From the NCBI GenBank assembly GCA_900540365.1, contig UQFN01000005.1, positions 53,204 through 117,203 on the forward strand: a DNA stretch of 64,000 nt, written 5' to 3'. A model generated the notes under the pieces. That model worked only from the letters and a program-made list of their open reading frames with translations, was not told the DNA's origin and searched no databases. The stretch comes from an uncultured Mollicutes bacterium. GTDB lineage: Bacteria; Bacillota_I; Bacilli_A; RFN20; CAG-826. Of this stretch, positions 44,164-52,820 are shown piece after piece (position 1 is the first letter of the stretch; each line of letters opens with the position of its first letter). A program made the position numbers and the translations under genes.

Positions 44164-45825
44164 TTAATTTCCTTTAAACCAGTTATTTACTTCGTTTTTA
44201 ATTGAATCTTTCCAGTATCTAGATAAATAAGTTTCTCTAGCTTGTTGTAAATAATTATCAACACCTTTATTAATAATGTTTTGTTGTTGAGTAATGACAT
44301 AGTTTTGAGCTAAAAGATCTACTTTAGCAAATTCTTCTAAAACTGGATGAACAGCAAATGGATCTAAAATTAATCTTTCTTCATCAGTAACTAAAACACT
44401 CCAAGCATCAAAGCCTGCTTCAGCAACTGGCCACCATTTTCTAGCAACATCAGGATTAACTGCTGTTTGATATTGACTCATTCCAGAAATATCACTATAG
44501 AAAGCATCTAATATTTTTACATATTCTTCTGGTTCACCATCTTCAGTTAATAATTTAATTGCATCAGGATCATCTTTAGTTACTTTTTGATAATGAACAT
44601 TTTCTTCACCAGCAATTTGTAAAATAGTTACTTCTTCTGTTTGTTTATAATTAATCCAATCAAGTGTATAAGCAGCGTCTTTAGCGCTTGCTACTGGAAC
44701 AGTAATATAATAAGCAATACCATGACTATCACGTACTTTTCCTTTTTCTTGATGATTAGTTCCAAAATTACCATCACCAGTAATATATAAATTATATTGA
44801 ACCATAGCATCACTAGGAGCTACTCCATATTCATGATCTTCAACACCATAAACATAAGCCTTCTTTTGATTTTCTGTAACTACATCGCTAGGGAAATTAG
44901 GATAAGCTGCAACTAAAGAATCTCTTAATGGAGTCCACTCCCAATAACTTAAAACAATACAACTTGAAAAACCTTGGACAAAATTACTAATAACTGTTGA
45001 AGATGATTGACCGCTCCAACCTGAAGCTATCATATTTCTAGAAGCTAATGTATGCATATACGTTAAATATTGTTCAGTTCTATCACTAAACAAAACATTT
45101 TCTAATTCACCATTATCATTAACAAACCAGTTTTTTGGTACATCAAAAGTAGCAGAAAATGGATTAGCATCGGCTTGAGTTCCAGCAATGCCTAAAGCAT
45201 GATAATTAGCATTACCACCATATTTTGTTTGAAGAGCAACCATTGCTTCTTCAAATTCAGATATAGTACTTGGCATCGTATCAATTCCAACACTTGCTAA
45301 ATGATCCATATTCCAAGCTAAACCTATATTATTCATTGTTGTATGTCCAACTTCAGGAATAGCATAAATCTTTCCGTTATATGAACATGCTTCCCATTGT
45401 TTATCGGTTATTTTTGATAAACTCATTACGTTTGGAGCATATTTTTCTAAACCATCAGTTAAATCAGTAAAATAACCTTGAGTTACATAGTTATTAAATA
45501 AAGTAGGAGAAATTTTTAACATATCGACAGGTTCTTTACCTGTTAAAATTGTTTGAACTTGAGTGTCAGCGCCACCCTCACTAGTTTGATTAAAAGTTAC
45601 TTTATAACCAGTAATTTCCTCAAGTTTTTGAGGAATATAACTATTTTGGAAAAAATCACCACTTTTACCACTATTTGGAAAATATGTTAGTAATTGAACA
45701 TCTTTTTTTGTAGCCTCAACATCTATTGTCCAATCAGGATTTGGATCAATTCCGCCTGAACAAGAAGATACACTAAACACTGTTAAAAGTAATCCAATTA
45801 TACTTAAAAACCTTTTATTTTGCAT
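44164..45825 (-). CDS. Large sugar-binding lipoprotein of the ABC transporter
   Basis: 553 residues, in the range of LplA/YtcQ binding proteins (~500-570), much longer than common sugar-binding proteins. Leader ends in SVSSC (lipobox). The N-domain VQLLTYFPNSGKSGDFFQNS, then LPQ-like region and VDMLKISPTLFNNYVTQGYF, fits the SBP family 1 fold; WNMDHLASVGID and SYWEWTPL belong to the ligand cleft region. It is followed immediately by the two permeases. The ligand is not predictable, but the large size suits an oligosaccharide. Confidence 0.92.
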   Translation of the reverse strand: MQNKRFLSIIGLLLTVFSVSSCSGGIDPNPDWTIDVEATKKDVQLLTYFPNSGKSGDFFQNSYIPQKLEEITGYKVTFNQTSEGGADTQVQTILTGKEPVDMLKISPTLFNNYVTQGYFTDLTDGLEKYAPNVMSLSKITDKQWEACSYNGKIYAIPEVGHTTMNNIGLAWNMDHLASVGIDTMPSTISEFEEAMVALQTKYGGNANYHALGIAGTQADANPFSATFDVPKNWFVNDNGELENVLFSDRTEQYLTYMHTLASRNMIASGWSGQSSSTVISNFVQGFSSCIVLSYWEWTPLRDSLVAAYPNFPSDVVTENQKKAYVYGVEDHEYGVAPSDAMVQYNLYITGDGNFGTNHQEKGKVRDSHGIAYYITVPVASAKDAAYTLDWINYKQTEEVTILQIAGEENVHYQKVTKDDPDAIKLLTEDGEPEEYVKILDAFYSDISGMSQYQTAVNPDVARKWWPVAEAGFDAWSVLVTDEERLILDPFAVHPVLEEFAKVDLLAQNYVITQQQNIINKGVDNYLQQARETYLSRYWKDSIKNEVNNWFKGN

Positions 45826-45851
45826 AAAAACCCTCCTAATCTAAAGTTTTT

Positions 45852-47234
45852 TTACGAATTATAGTCTACTGATTGAGATAAATAATGTTGTCCTTTTTTA
45901 TAAGTAGCTCCACTTGGATGAGTTCCATCTTCTTCATAAACTCCAAATTCATGATAAGATGCATAAGCACCTTGAGAATATCCATCACGGAAATATTCTG
46001 ATTCAGGAGTAAATTCATACTTAAGACAATCTTCGCTCTGATAATAAGAAATATCATCATTATTATATCTAGCTAACATTATATTTTCCCATAAAACATT
46101 AGTCATTGCAGCCCCACATTCAAAATTCCAAACATTTCCAACTACTGGGCAATAACTTGCGGCAACTAATGTACGATAATAACATGCATTATCTGCTGAA
46201 TTTTCGACTAAAGGAGTAACTCCATCAGCTTGATAATGTAAATCTTCAAAACTAAATACTTCATTAGTTCTTAAATTAGTGACATTAAATACAAAGCCAT
46301 TTGATAATCCAATAGCTTCAAATTTTAAATCATCCATTCCATAATATTCACCAGTTGCGGAGTCATAACTAGTACTTGCAGTAGCTATTTTATCATGATA
46401 AACATAAAATCCTGCACCACTACCTCCATGACTGGTACTGTTACAATTTCTAAACAATCTAAATTCAACTTTTGAACCATTTAAAATTCCAATTAGTCCT
46501 AAGTCAGAATGAATTTGACTAGCAACATTTAAAAATATATATGCATTCCATCCGTCACCATCTTTTGTTGGTTTGTATCTTGTTTCACTTAATCTAACAA
46601 TTGCAGAGGCATAACTAAAACCATTTAAATTAGATCCGTTTTCGCCCATTCCAACTCCAGATTTAGTAAACATATAATTATAAGCACCAGCATTATATTC
46701 AAGAACAGTTTCATTTAAATCCATATTTTCAACATAATCATCTCTACCAAGTAGTTTATAACCACTACCTTCACCAGAAATAGCATATGCATTTTTATGG
46801 CTAGCAACATATTCTTTACAAGGAACACTGCCATCAGTACCTACATATTTATCACCATCAAAAAGATGATATTCACTAGCTTTTTGACGAATAAAAATTT
46901 GTGTAAAATTTGCGTCTTGAACTTGTAATTTATTTTTTGTTGTTGAATTTTCAGCAGCAATTCTAATAGCTAAATACATATTATCAAAAACATTTTCATC
47001 TAAGTTTTGATATTTGTATTCAAGCTCTTCTGGAGTTTCGCCAGTTTCTGTTAAAACAGTAAAAGGAGCAACTAATTCAACAGGTTCACTATCTAAATTA
47101 ACTTCTTTAATAGTTCTAGGATTAGTAGCACTATATTCTTTTGGTGTTTCAGTAGTATTTCCACCACATGAAGTTAAGAAAAACGGGAACAATAGAAATA
47201 AGAAACTACTTCTTAATAAATTTATTCTTTTCAT
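45852..47234 (-). CDS. Surface lipoprotein, paralogue 3 of the glycan-locus family
   Basis: 460 residues. Leader ends in FFLTSC (lipobox) and is followed by GGNTTETP linker. The mature protein has a short helical segment (NVFDNMYLAIRIAAENSTT), a beta-rich core with WNAYIFLNVASQIHSDLGLI, and ends with WNFECGAAMTNVLWENIML. That C-terminal Cys-Gly-Ala element and overall order recall the two genes upstream, so the three are distant paralogues. I know no named family. Placed directly before the sugar-binding lipoprotein, it probably binds glycan at the cell surface. Confidence 0.7.
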   Translation of the reverse strand: MKRINLLRSSFLFLLFPFFLTSCGGNTTETPKEYSATNPRTIKEVNLDSEPVELVAPFTVLTETGETPEELEYKYQNLDENVFDNMYLAIRIAAENSTTKNKLQVQDANFTQIFIRQKASEYHLFDGDKYVGTDGSVPCKEYVASHKNAYAISGEGSGYKLLGRDDYVENMDLNETVLEYNAGAYNYMFTKSGVGMGENGSNLNGFSYASAIVRLSETRYKPTKDGDGWNAYIFLNVASQIHSDLGLIGILNGSKVEFRLFRNCNSTSHGGSGAGFYVYHDKIATASTSYDSATGEYYGMDDLKFEAIGLSNGFVFNVTNLRTNEVFSFEDLHYQADGVTPLVENSADNACYYRTLVAASYCPVVGNVWNFECGAAMTNVLWENIMLARYNNDDISYYQSEDCLKYEFTPESEYFRDGYSQGAYASYHEFGVYEEDGTHPSGATYKKGQHYLSQSVDYNS

Positions 47235-47244
47235 TTATAATTTC

Positions 47245-48753
47245 CTATCTTTCAAGTGCCTCGTTAAGTTGAGTATAACCATCAATTGAGACGATAAGTC
47301 TTTGTTCGTTTCCATCTAATTTACTATAAGCTGCAGAAGCTTTAATTACAGAAGCGCTATCTTTATCATCTGTTGGTAAAATAGCAGCGATTAATTTTTC
47401 ACAAGCAAGAACTTCATCAGATCTACTAGCACTAACTCTTTGTTCATAAGTAATATCAAAGACATCTTTAGTAGTAATATCGCTATGATAATTAATGCAA
47501 TCGTAGTGATCAAGAATAACTTCACCATCACATTCATTAGCAGTATCACTTACTAATAAATCATATGTTTGACCAGCAGTTCCAACCATTGGTGTATCAC
47601 CTAAATATTCATCATCAGTTAAACCTTCTGGTACAGTTCCTCTTCCTTCACTAACTGTAATATTTTTAAAATATGCACCACACATATAATCAGGAGCAAA
47701 AGTTCCATCTTCACTATCTTCATCTCTTGGTCTAAGATCTAAAGAAATATTACAACGTGGGGTACCTCTACCATTCATTTGTGAATATTCATAATTGAAT
47801 TCATGAGTTGTTTCATTGCCATTCTTATCACTAACAACGATAGTTAAATCATTTGCCCAAACATCTTCTTCAACTTCTACTAGATCTAAAGTTAATGTAA
47901 TATCACCATTAGGAGTAAATTCTTGAGCTTCATTATCCCAAGTAGAAGTTAAAATAAGATTTTCTTCATAATTTAAATCAGTAATATCACTTTGAGTTTC
48001 ACCATAAACATAATACCAATTACCTGTAGTATCATCCATATAAATTCCTTGATTGGACCAGTTATAAGAATCGGTAGAACTTAAAGTAATCATTGGAACG
48101 ATTTTTTGAGTTTCATTATATGAAGGACGAATCTTACTTTCGGATAAATCAATTTTAAAAGTAATAGTTCTCATACCACTAAAAGCAATTGGATTATATC
48201 TAATAGTAGTATCTAATAAAGGTGTAAGGTTCCAAGCTTGGGTTGTTGCACCTTCAACTTGTTTAAGTAATGAATAAGGTTGATAATAATGTTTTAAATT
48301 ATCAGTTGTTTGCATTAAAGTTGTAACTTTTTCATTTAAATAGTAGTTGGTATTACCAGGTAAATATTGGTTAAAACCAAAAACTGTACTTCCATCTTTT
48401 ATATAATAATAAGTATCTTGAGCTAAACCTTGATCAATAATATCAAAATTCATTCTTTTTTGATAAAGGATAGTATCAGTTTCATCACCTAAAGCTTTAA
48501 CAAATGAACCATAGTCACATTCATCAAAACAGAAATTAGCTGCCTCATAAAGAGACTTAAAATTATAAGTATCGCCATCAGCAACGAATTCCTTTCCTTC
48601 CATTGATCCACTTACGACCGTAAAAGCATCAACTCTTGTATCAAGTAATTCGATTTCAGGAGTGGTGCCTCCACCACCATTACCACCACAACCTGTAAGA
48701 GCGAAGCTAGCTCCAACTAGTGCATATAAAGCTAAAATTATTTTCTTTTTCAT
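47245..48753 (-). CDS. Surface lipoprotein, paralogue 2 of the glycan-locus family
   Basis: 502 residues. Leader ends in FALTGC, then a Gly-rich linker. After a helical FKSLYEAANFCFDEC segment the core contains TFKIDLSESKIRPSYNETQ and ends with PDYMCGAYFKNITVSEG, both found in recognisable form in the upstream gene (LTFDLSDSVMTPSYNEDQ; PDITCGAKWMGVRL). A final helical ~110-residue tail follows. No catalytic motif seen; a carbohydrate-binding role is inferred from context. It is separated from the upstream paralogue by a 250-base gap containing a strong hairpin. Confidence 0.7.
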   Translation of the reverse strand: MKKKIILALYALVGASFALTGCGGNGGGGTTPEIELLDTRVDAFTVVSGSMEGKEFVADGDTYNFKSLYEAANFCFDECDYGSFVKALGDETDTILYQKRMNFDIIDQGLAQDTYYYIKDGSTVFGFNQYLPGNTNYYLNEKVTTLMQTTDNLKHYYQPYSLLKQVEGATTQAWNLTPLLDTTIRYNPIAFSGMRTITFKIDLSESKIRPSYNETQKIVPMITLSSTDSYNWSNQGIYMDDTTGNWYYVYGETQSDITDLNYEENLILTSTWDNEAQEFTPNGDITLTLDLVEVEEDVWANDLTIVVSDKNGNETTHEFNYEYSQMNGRGTPRCNISLDLRPRDEDSEDGTFAPDYMCGAYFKNITVSEGRGTVPEGLTDDEYLGDTPMVGTAGQTYDLLVSDTANECDGEVILDHYDCINYHSDITTKDVFDITYEQRVSASRSDEVLACEKLIAAILPTDDKDSASVIKASAAYSKLDGNEQRLIVSIDGYTQLNEALER

Positions 48754-48803
48754 ATTTTTTACCTCTAGTTATATTTTATAAAATATATTAATATGTGTAT
48801 ATT

Positions 48804-48817
48804 TTTAAACGTTTATA
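48804..48817 (-). promoter_or_regulatory. Possible LacI/CcpA-type operator
   Basis: TTTAAACGTTTATA has a perfect TAAACGTTTA core (48806-48815) with the central CG of cre-like sites, about 50 bases before the lipoprotein start at 48753. The outer TG/CA of a canonical cre are not conserved, so this is a weak call. Confidence 0.35.
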
Positions 48818-48924
48818 AATAATGTATGTAAATAAAATCTTAATATTTTGCAACTTTTAAGTTTTTACATTTAAAAAGACTATTTCAATAAGTAAGTGTT
48901 TATATTATTAACTTTTCATAAATA

Positions 48925-48956
48925 TATTGGTTGCTAACAATGGTTAGCAACCAATA
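48925..48956. terminator. Strong 14-bp hairpin between two lipoprotein genes
   Basis: TATTGGTTGCTAAC (48925-48938) and GTTAGCAACCAATA (48943-48956) form a perfect stem with a four-base loop, exceptionally GC-containing for this DNA. In the minus direction it follows the stop at 49005 by about 50 bases and is followed only by a broken U-rich stretch, so it may act as a partial terminator or protect the upstream mRNA end, giving more of the first lipoprotein than of the downstream operon. Confidence 0.7.
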
Positions 48957-49004
48957 ATACTTTTAACCTCCTTACTTATTAAAGATAGTCAAACCAAATT
49001 TAAA

Positions 49005-50876
49005 TTAATAATAGAAATCGTAAATTGTTTCGCCGTCTCCATTAGCATGGAATGAACCACAATCAGCACCAATAACACCAGTTGTATGTCCGCTATTAAC
49101 AGTTCTTCCTGCGACTAATTGAAGATTTTGTACGTCTTCACTATCTTTATTATTTGCATAAGCTTCGTCTAAACGAACTCCCATCCATTTAGCACCACAT
49201 GTAATATCTGGTAATTCATTTAAATCATACTCTGGAGTAAATGTAACACCATAAAGTGCTCTTTCTTGTGCTCCAGCTCTAACTTGTTGACCTGTATGTT
49301 TAAGATCATAAGTAACAGAAGCAACTTCACCATCAGCATCTAATCCAGTAATTTCATAAACTCTGTGGTAAACTTCTTCAGCATTATTTGGATCTTCACC
49401 AGTCCAATAGAAGTTAGCAGTAATATCAATAGAAACATTTGGGAATTCCCATACTTTATTGAAACTATCCCAAACTGCTTTACCAATTGAGACATCACCG
49501 ATTTCTCTAGCGCCCCATTTTCCTGTTCCTAATCCACCAGAAATATCGAGCTTTTCAGTAAATGTATAAATATCTCTTGTAGCTCCATCTTCTAAATTTT
49601 TATTTTCTTCCATTGTGCCTGCATCGAAGTAAACTCCAGCAACAGCAGCAATTAAGTTAGAAGAACCAACATAAATTTGTCCAAATACTCCTTGATCTTC
49701 ATTGTATGAAGGTGTCATAACTGAATCTGAAAGATCAAAAGTTAAATGCCAATCAGTCCATTTTCCTGAATCAGCCCATGAGATATATTCAGTATTAGTA
49801 ACAGTAGCTGTATAACCGGCTTGTCTTAAACCATACCAAACTGAATAAGCAGCTCTATTATAAATACCGTCAGTTTTATCTAAGAAGTTACTTGCATCAA
49901 AGTTAACTGGTCTTGAATCAAAAACATTGTATTTAGCGTGTTTATTTCCGCCTTCAGTTAAAGTATTAAATGTACTTGTTTGAGTTAATAAATCGACATC
50001 AACTTGATAATTTGAATACCAACCAGGTGATTTTTGTCCATTAGTCCAGTGTGAATTACTAGCTAATTCAGTTGCTGGTCCATATTTACCCATTGCGCTT
50101 AAGAAACTATTACTATATTCGTATAATTTTTCACTAGCGCCTTTTTCAGTAATATAATATCCATCAGCAGTTGGTGTACCTAAATCATTTACATAACCAA
50201 TTGCTTTATATAAACCTTTAATTTCATCAACTACTACTTCACTAGAAGCATTATAAATTGAATAAACTTTTCTTGTATCGCCATAGCTTGAAGCTCTAAC
50301 GGTTACATCTTGACTTAAAGTGCCATCAGTAACAGTGACAATAACTGTTTCCCCTCCTGAAACATTGGTGATAGTGCAAACTTTACCATCTTCAGAAACA
50401 TCAAGGGAAATGGAATCTTCATCGGTTGCTGACCATGTTAATGTTCCAGTACCGTTTGTATAAGTTGCATTTACTGTTGCTGTTTGACCAATTTCAGATA
50501 AAGTAACTTCACTCTTATCAACAGTTAAGGTTGCAGCAGCTGTTTTTAATGTGACTTCAATTGTGACATTTGCTTCTCCCATAACAAATTCATAAGTATT
50601 ACCTGATTTAGGTGTTAATGCGACACCGTCTTTTTTAACTGCATCTAAAACTTTAGATGAATCAGTAACTGTGACAGTAAAACTAACAGTATCGCCACTA
50701 GCGTATCCTTCCGATGAGATGCCTGATACTGTTACGCCTGTTGGTGCATTGACTGTAACTTCATATTTTGTAGTAACTACTGGTTGTCCTCCATCATCTC
50801 CACAACCTGTCATGACTGTTACACCCATTGCGAGTAAGGCACTAACTGCAACTACAGCAAGTGTTTTTCTTTTCAT
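49005..50876 (-). CDS. Surface lipoprotein with bacterial Ig-like domains, first gene of the import operon
   Basis: 623 residues. Leader ends in VTVMTGC (lipobox). Residues ~37-112 are an InlB-type repeat-like beta domain (ASGDTVSFTVTVTD ... YEFVMGEANVTIEVTL). Residues ~115-195 are a Big2-like Ig domain (KSEVTLSEIGQTATVNATY). The rest is shared with the two downstream lipoproteins (LTFDLSDSVMTPSYNEDQ and PDITCGAKWMGVRL). Base composition is visibly richer in G+C than its neighbours, as for highly expressed or acquired genes. It has its own promoter with a cre box. Probably an abundant glycan-binding surface protein; inferred. Confidence 0.75.
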   Translation of the reverse strand: MKRKTLAVVAVSALLAMGVTVMTGCGDDGGQPVVTTKYEVTVNAPTGVTVSGISSEGYASGDTVSFTVTVTDSSKVLDAVKKDGVALTPKSGNTYEFVMGEANVTIEVTLKTAAATLTVDKSEVTLSEIGQTATVNATYTNGTGTLTWSATDEDSISLDVSEDGKVCTITNVSGGETVIVTVTDGTLSQDVTVRASSYGDTRKVYSIYNASSEVVVDEIKGLYKAIGYVNDLGTPTADGYYITEKGASEKLYEYSNSFLSAMGKYGPATELASNSHWTNGQKSPGWYSNYQVDVDLLTQTSTFNTLTEGGNKHAKYNVFDSRPVNFDASNFLDKTDGIYNRAAYSVWYGLRQAGYTATVTNTEYISWADSGKWTDWHLTFDLSDSVMTPSYNEDQGVFGQIYVGSSNLIAAVAGVYFDAGTMEENKNLEDGATRDIYTFTEKLDISGGLGTGKWGAREIGDVSIGKAVWDSFNKVWEFPNVSIDITANFYWTGEDPNNAEEVYHRVYEITGLDADGEVASVTYDLKHTGQQVRAGAQERALYGVTFTPEYDLNELPDITCGAKWMGVRLDEAYANNKDSEDVQNLQLVAGRTVNSGHTTGVIGADCGSFHANGDGETIYDFYY

Positions 50877-50903
50877 ATTTTAACTCCTTTAAAATGCGCA
50901 TAA

Positions 50904-50950
50904 TGTAAGCGCTTACAATTAAATTATATTAAATGTCGTTTTCACTTCAA
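50904..50950 (-). promoter_or_regulatory. Promoter with perfect cre box before the first surface lipoprotein
   Basis: Minus strand: -35 TTGAAG (50945-50950), 16-base spacer, -10 TATAAT (50923-50928). Five bases further the perfect palindrome TGTAAGCGCTTACA (50904-50917) covers the expected transcription start. It matches the CcpA/LacI-family cre consensus TGWAANCGNTNWCA at every position, so repression by a catabolite regulator is expected. AAAGGAG follows at 50884-50890 and the ATG at 50876. Confidence 0.85.
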
Positions 50951-51043
50951 TAAAACACAAAAGCATAATTAATATGAATACATTTTTTCTTAATTTTTGT
51001 ATATTAATTTGTTTATATCAAATTATAAATATTTGAAATTTAT

Positions 51044-51092
51044 AAAAAAAATTCTAAAATCATCCGATTAAATCAAACAATTTTAGAATTTT
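51044..51092 (-). terminator. AT-rich intrinsic terminator of the 51159-57882 operon
   Basis: AAAATTCTAAAAT (51048-51060) and ATTTTAGAATTTT (51080-51092) make a 13-bp stem around a 19-base loop. In the minus direction the stem is followed by a T-run (complement of 51044-51051). It lies after the stop of the phosphodiester-glycosidase gene and before the promoter of the next operon. Confidence 0.6.
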
Positions 51093-51158
51093 AAAATTTA
51101 AATGATATTTATTTAAATTAATATAATACTAATTTTTTAATATTTAATTAATTTTAAT

Positions 51159-52817
51159 TTATACTTTAGTTGTAATTAAAATTGTATTATAAACAGAACG
51201 TCCATCGTTTAAATTATATGTACCATAATCACTACTTCTAACTTTAACTGCTGGTTCACCCATACCATTATTATCTTTTGTAATTAACATCGATGAACCT
51301 CCACCATCAAAGTTCATAGCATCGAAGCAACCAATATAACGCATAAATTCAGCTAATTCAGGTAAATTAACTCCATAAGAATCTGAACTTACTATAGTAT
51401 TTGCCCTATTATATCTAAGTGATTCAATACAAACTAATTTAACTATATTTTCTTTTGCAACACCTACAGCTGTACGAGGAATATTACTAGTTTGAGCACC
51501 ATTTGTATTTTCTAATGTAACAGTTTTAGCTATTTCCCCATCTTCAACTAAAGCTTGTCTTCCTCCAATTAAGGTATTGTAATATTTAAAAGTATCATCA
51601 CTAGTAGTTAAAGAAAAACCAAGTATCGAACCATTTTCAACATTAAGAGCTTTATCTTCTTTTACAATTAAATAAAATTTATTATCAAAATCCTTAAAAG
51701 TTTTGTTGCCATCAAGTTTTTGTGTGGCAATAGCACTTATTTCACCACTAGTAATTACTTTATTATCTTCATTAATAGATATTGTATAAGTTAAAGCATT
51801 TTGAGGTAATTCAACTTTTGTTTCTTTGGTAACTAAAATATAGTCGATGTTTGAAGTAAATCCAACTACATTACTTCCAATATTATTTTTTAATTCCACT
51901 AAATTATTATCTTTATCTAAATAAGAAACAATATTAGTAACTTTCGCCTTTATTTTTTCTTCACGAGTTCCTTCGTTAATTAATGAAGAAATAAGAGCCT
52001 CTTCTCCACTAATACCAAGTAATTTAGGATCGCTAGCAGGAACATCACATCCGCTTTCATTAATGTCATAAATTCCATTATCATTATGAGAATTTTTAAT
52101 AATTTCATTATTTAAGGCATAAGCATTTACGCTAACTCCATAACCAGTAGCAAAAAAATCTGCATTAGTAATTGCCATTACTTTTTGATCATGAGTATTT
52201 TCAAAATCTTGTAGTTGACTATAAACTGTTGAAACTCCGCTTTTAGCATAATTAGTTTGAATACTAGCTTTTGTTAAATCAACTTCAATAACATTAGCTT
52301 TTACGTTACGAGAATTATTTAAATCAAATGAATATACATAATGATTAACCCCTTCTCCTAAACTTATTTTACTTTCTTCTTTAAAAGTATCTTTTTTAAA
52401 TAAAGTAGGAGTAAATTCACTTAATTCAGTATAAGTTTTATTTTCTCCAGGAGCTTTACTATTAAAAATAGTTTCAACAACAATTTCTTCTAAATTAATA
52501 GTTAACTTAACATCACTTCTAGGCATGATAAATGAATAAACTTCATTACTTGCTTCTAAAACTGTATCATCAGTTTTGACTTCGATTATCTTGTAACTTG
52601 TTTCATCAGTTAAACTAATTTGAAATGAAACAACATCTCCAAAATCATATTCTTCAGCTAATCCACTAACAACATATAAATCACTTTGATCATATGTTAC
52701 TTTATATTTTGTTTCTTCCACTACTTCTTCATTGTTATTAGAACAACTTAATAATGTTGCTATAGAAAAACCAAAAATTAATGTTAACGTAGATAAAACT
52801 AACAATTTCTTTTTCAT
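51159..52817 (-). CDS. Lipoprotein with NAGPA/DUF2233 phosphodiester glycosidase domain
   Basis: 552 residues. Leader ends in IATLLSC (lipobox). Residues ~37-113 form the same InlB-repeat-like domain as in the 49005 and 58231 proteins (FGDVVSFQISLTD ... YSFIMPRSDVKLTINLE). From ~150 the phosphodiester glycosidase domain has KVMAITNADFF, GRQALVEDG, IPRTAVGV and the hallmark AMNFDGGGSSMLI near the end. The mammalian enzyme removes GlcNAc from GlcNAc-1-phospho-mannose; bacterial relatives are thought to act on phosphodiester-linked sugars. Last gene of the operon with a glycerophosphodiesterase, esterase, PIG-L deacetylase and SIS enzyme, and anchored outside the cell. Confidence 0.9.
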   Translation of the reverse strand: MKKKLLVLSTLTLIFGFSIATLLSCSNNNEEVVEETKYKVTYDQSDLYVVSGLAEEYDFGDVVSFQISLTDETSYKIIEVKTDDTVLEASNEVYSFIMPRSDVKLTINLEEIVVETIFNSKAPGENKTYTELSEFTPTLFKKDTFKEESKISLGEGVNHYVYSFDLNNSRNVKANVIEVDLTKASIQTNYAKSGVSTVYSQLQDFENTHDQKVMAITNADFFATGYGVSVNAYALNNEIIKNSHNDNGIYDINESGCDVPASDPKLLGISGEEALISSLINEGTREEKIKAKVTNIVSYLDKDNNLVELKNNIGSNVVGFTSNIDYILVTKETKVELPQNALTYTISINEDNKVITSGEISAIATQKLDGNKTFKDFDNKFYLIVKEDKALNVENGSILGFSLTTSDDTFKYYNTLIGGRQALVEDGEIAKTVTLENTNGAQTSNIPRTAVGVAKENIVKLVCIESLRYNRANTIVSSDSYGVNLPELAEFMRYIGCFDAMNFDGGGSSMLITKDNNGMGEPAVKVRSSDYGTYNLNDGRSVYNTILITTKV

Positions 52818-52820
52818 AAT

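Noticed and set aside
45866..46060. 64-codon minus-strand frame inside the 45852-47234 lipoprotein gene
   Set aside because: Out-of-frame shadow of a well-supported lipoprotein gene with its own leader and ribosome site.
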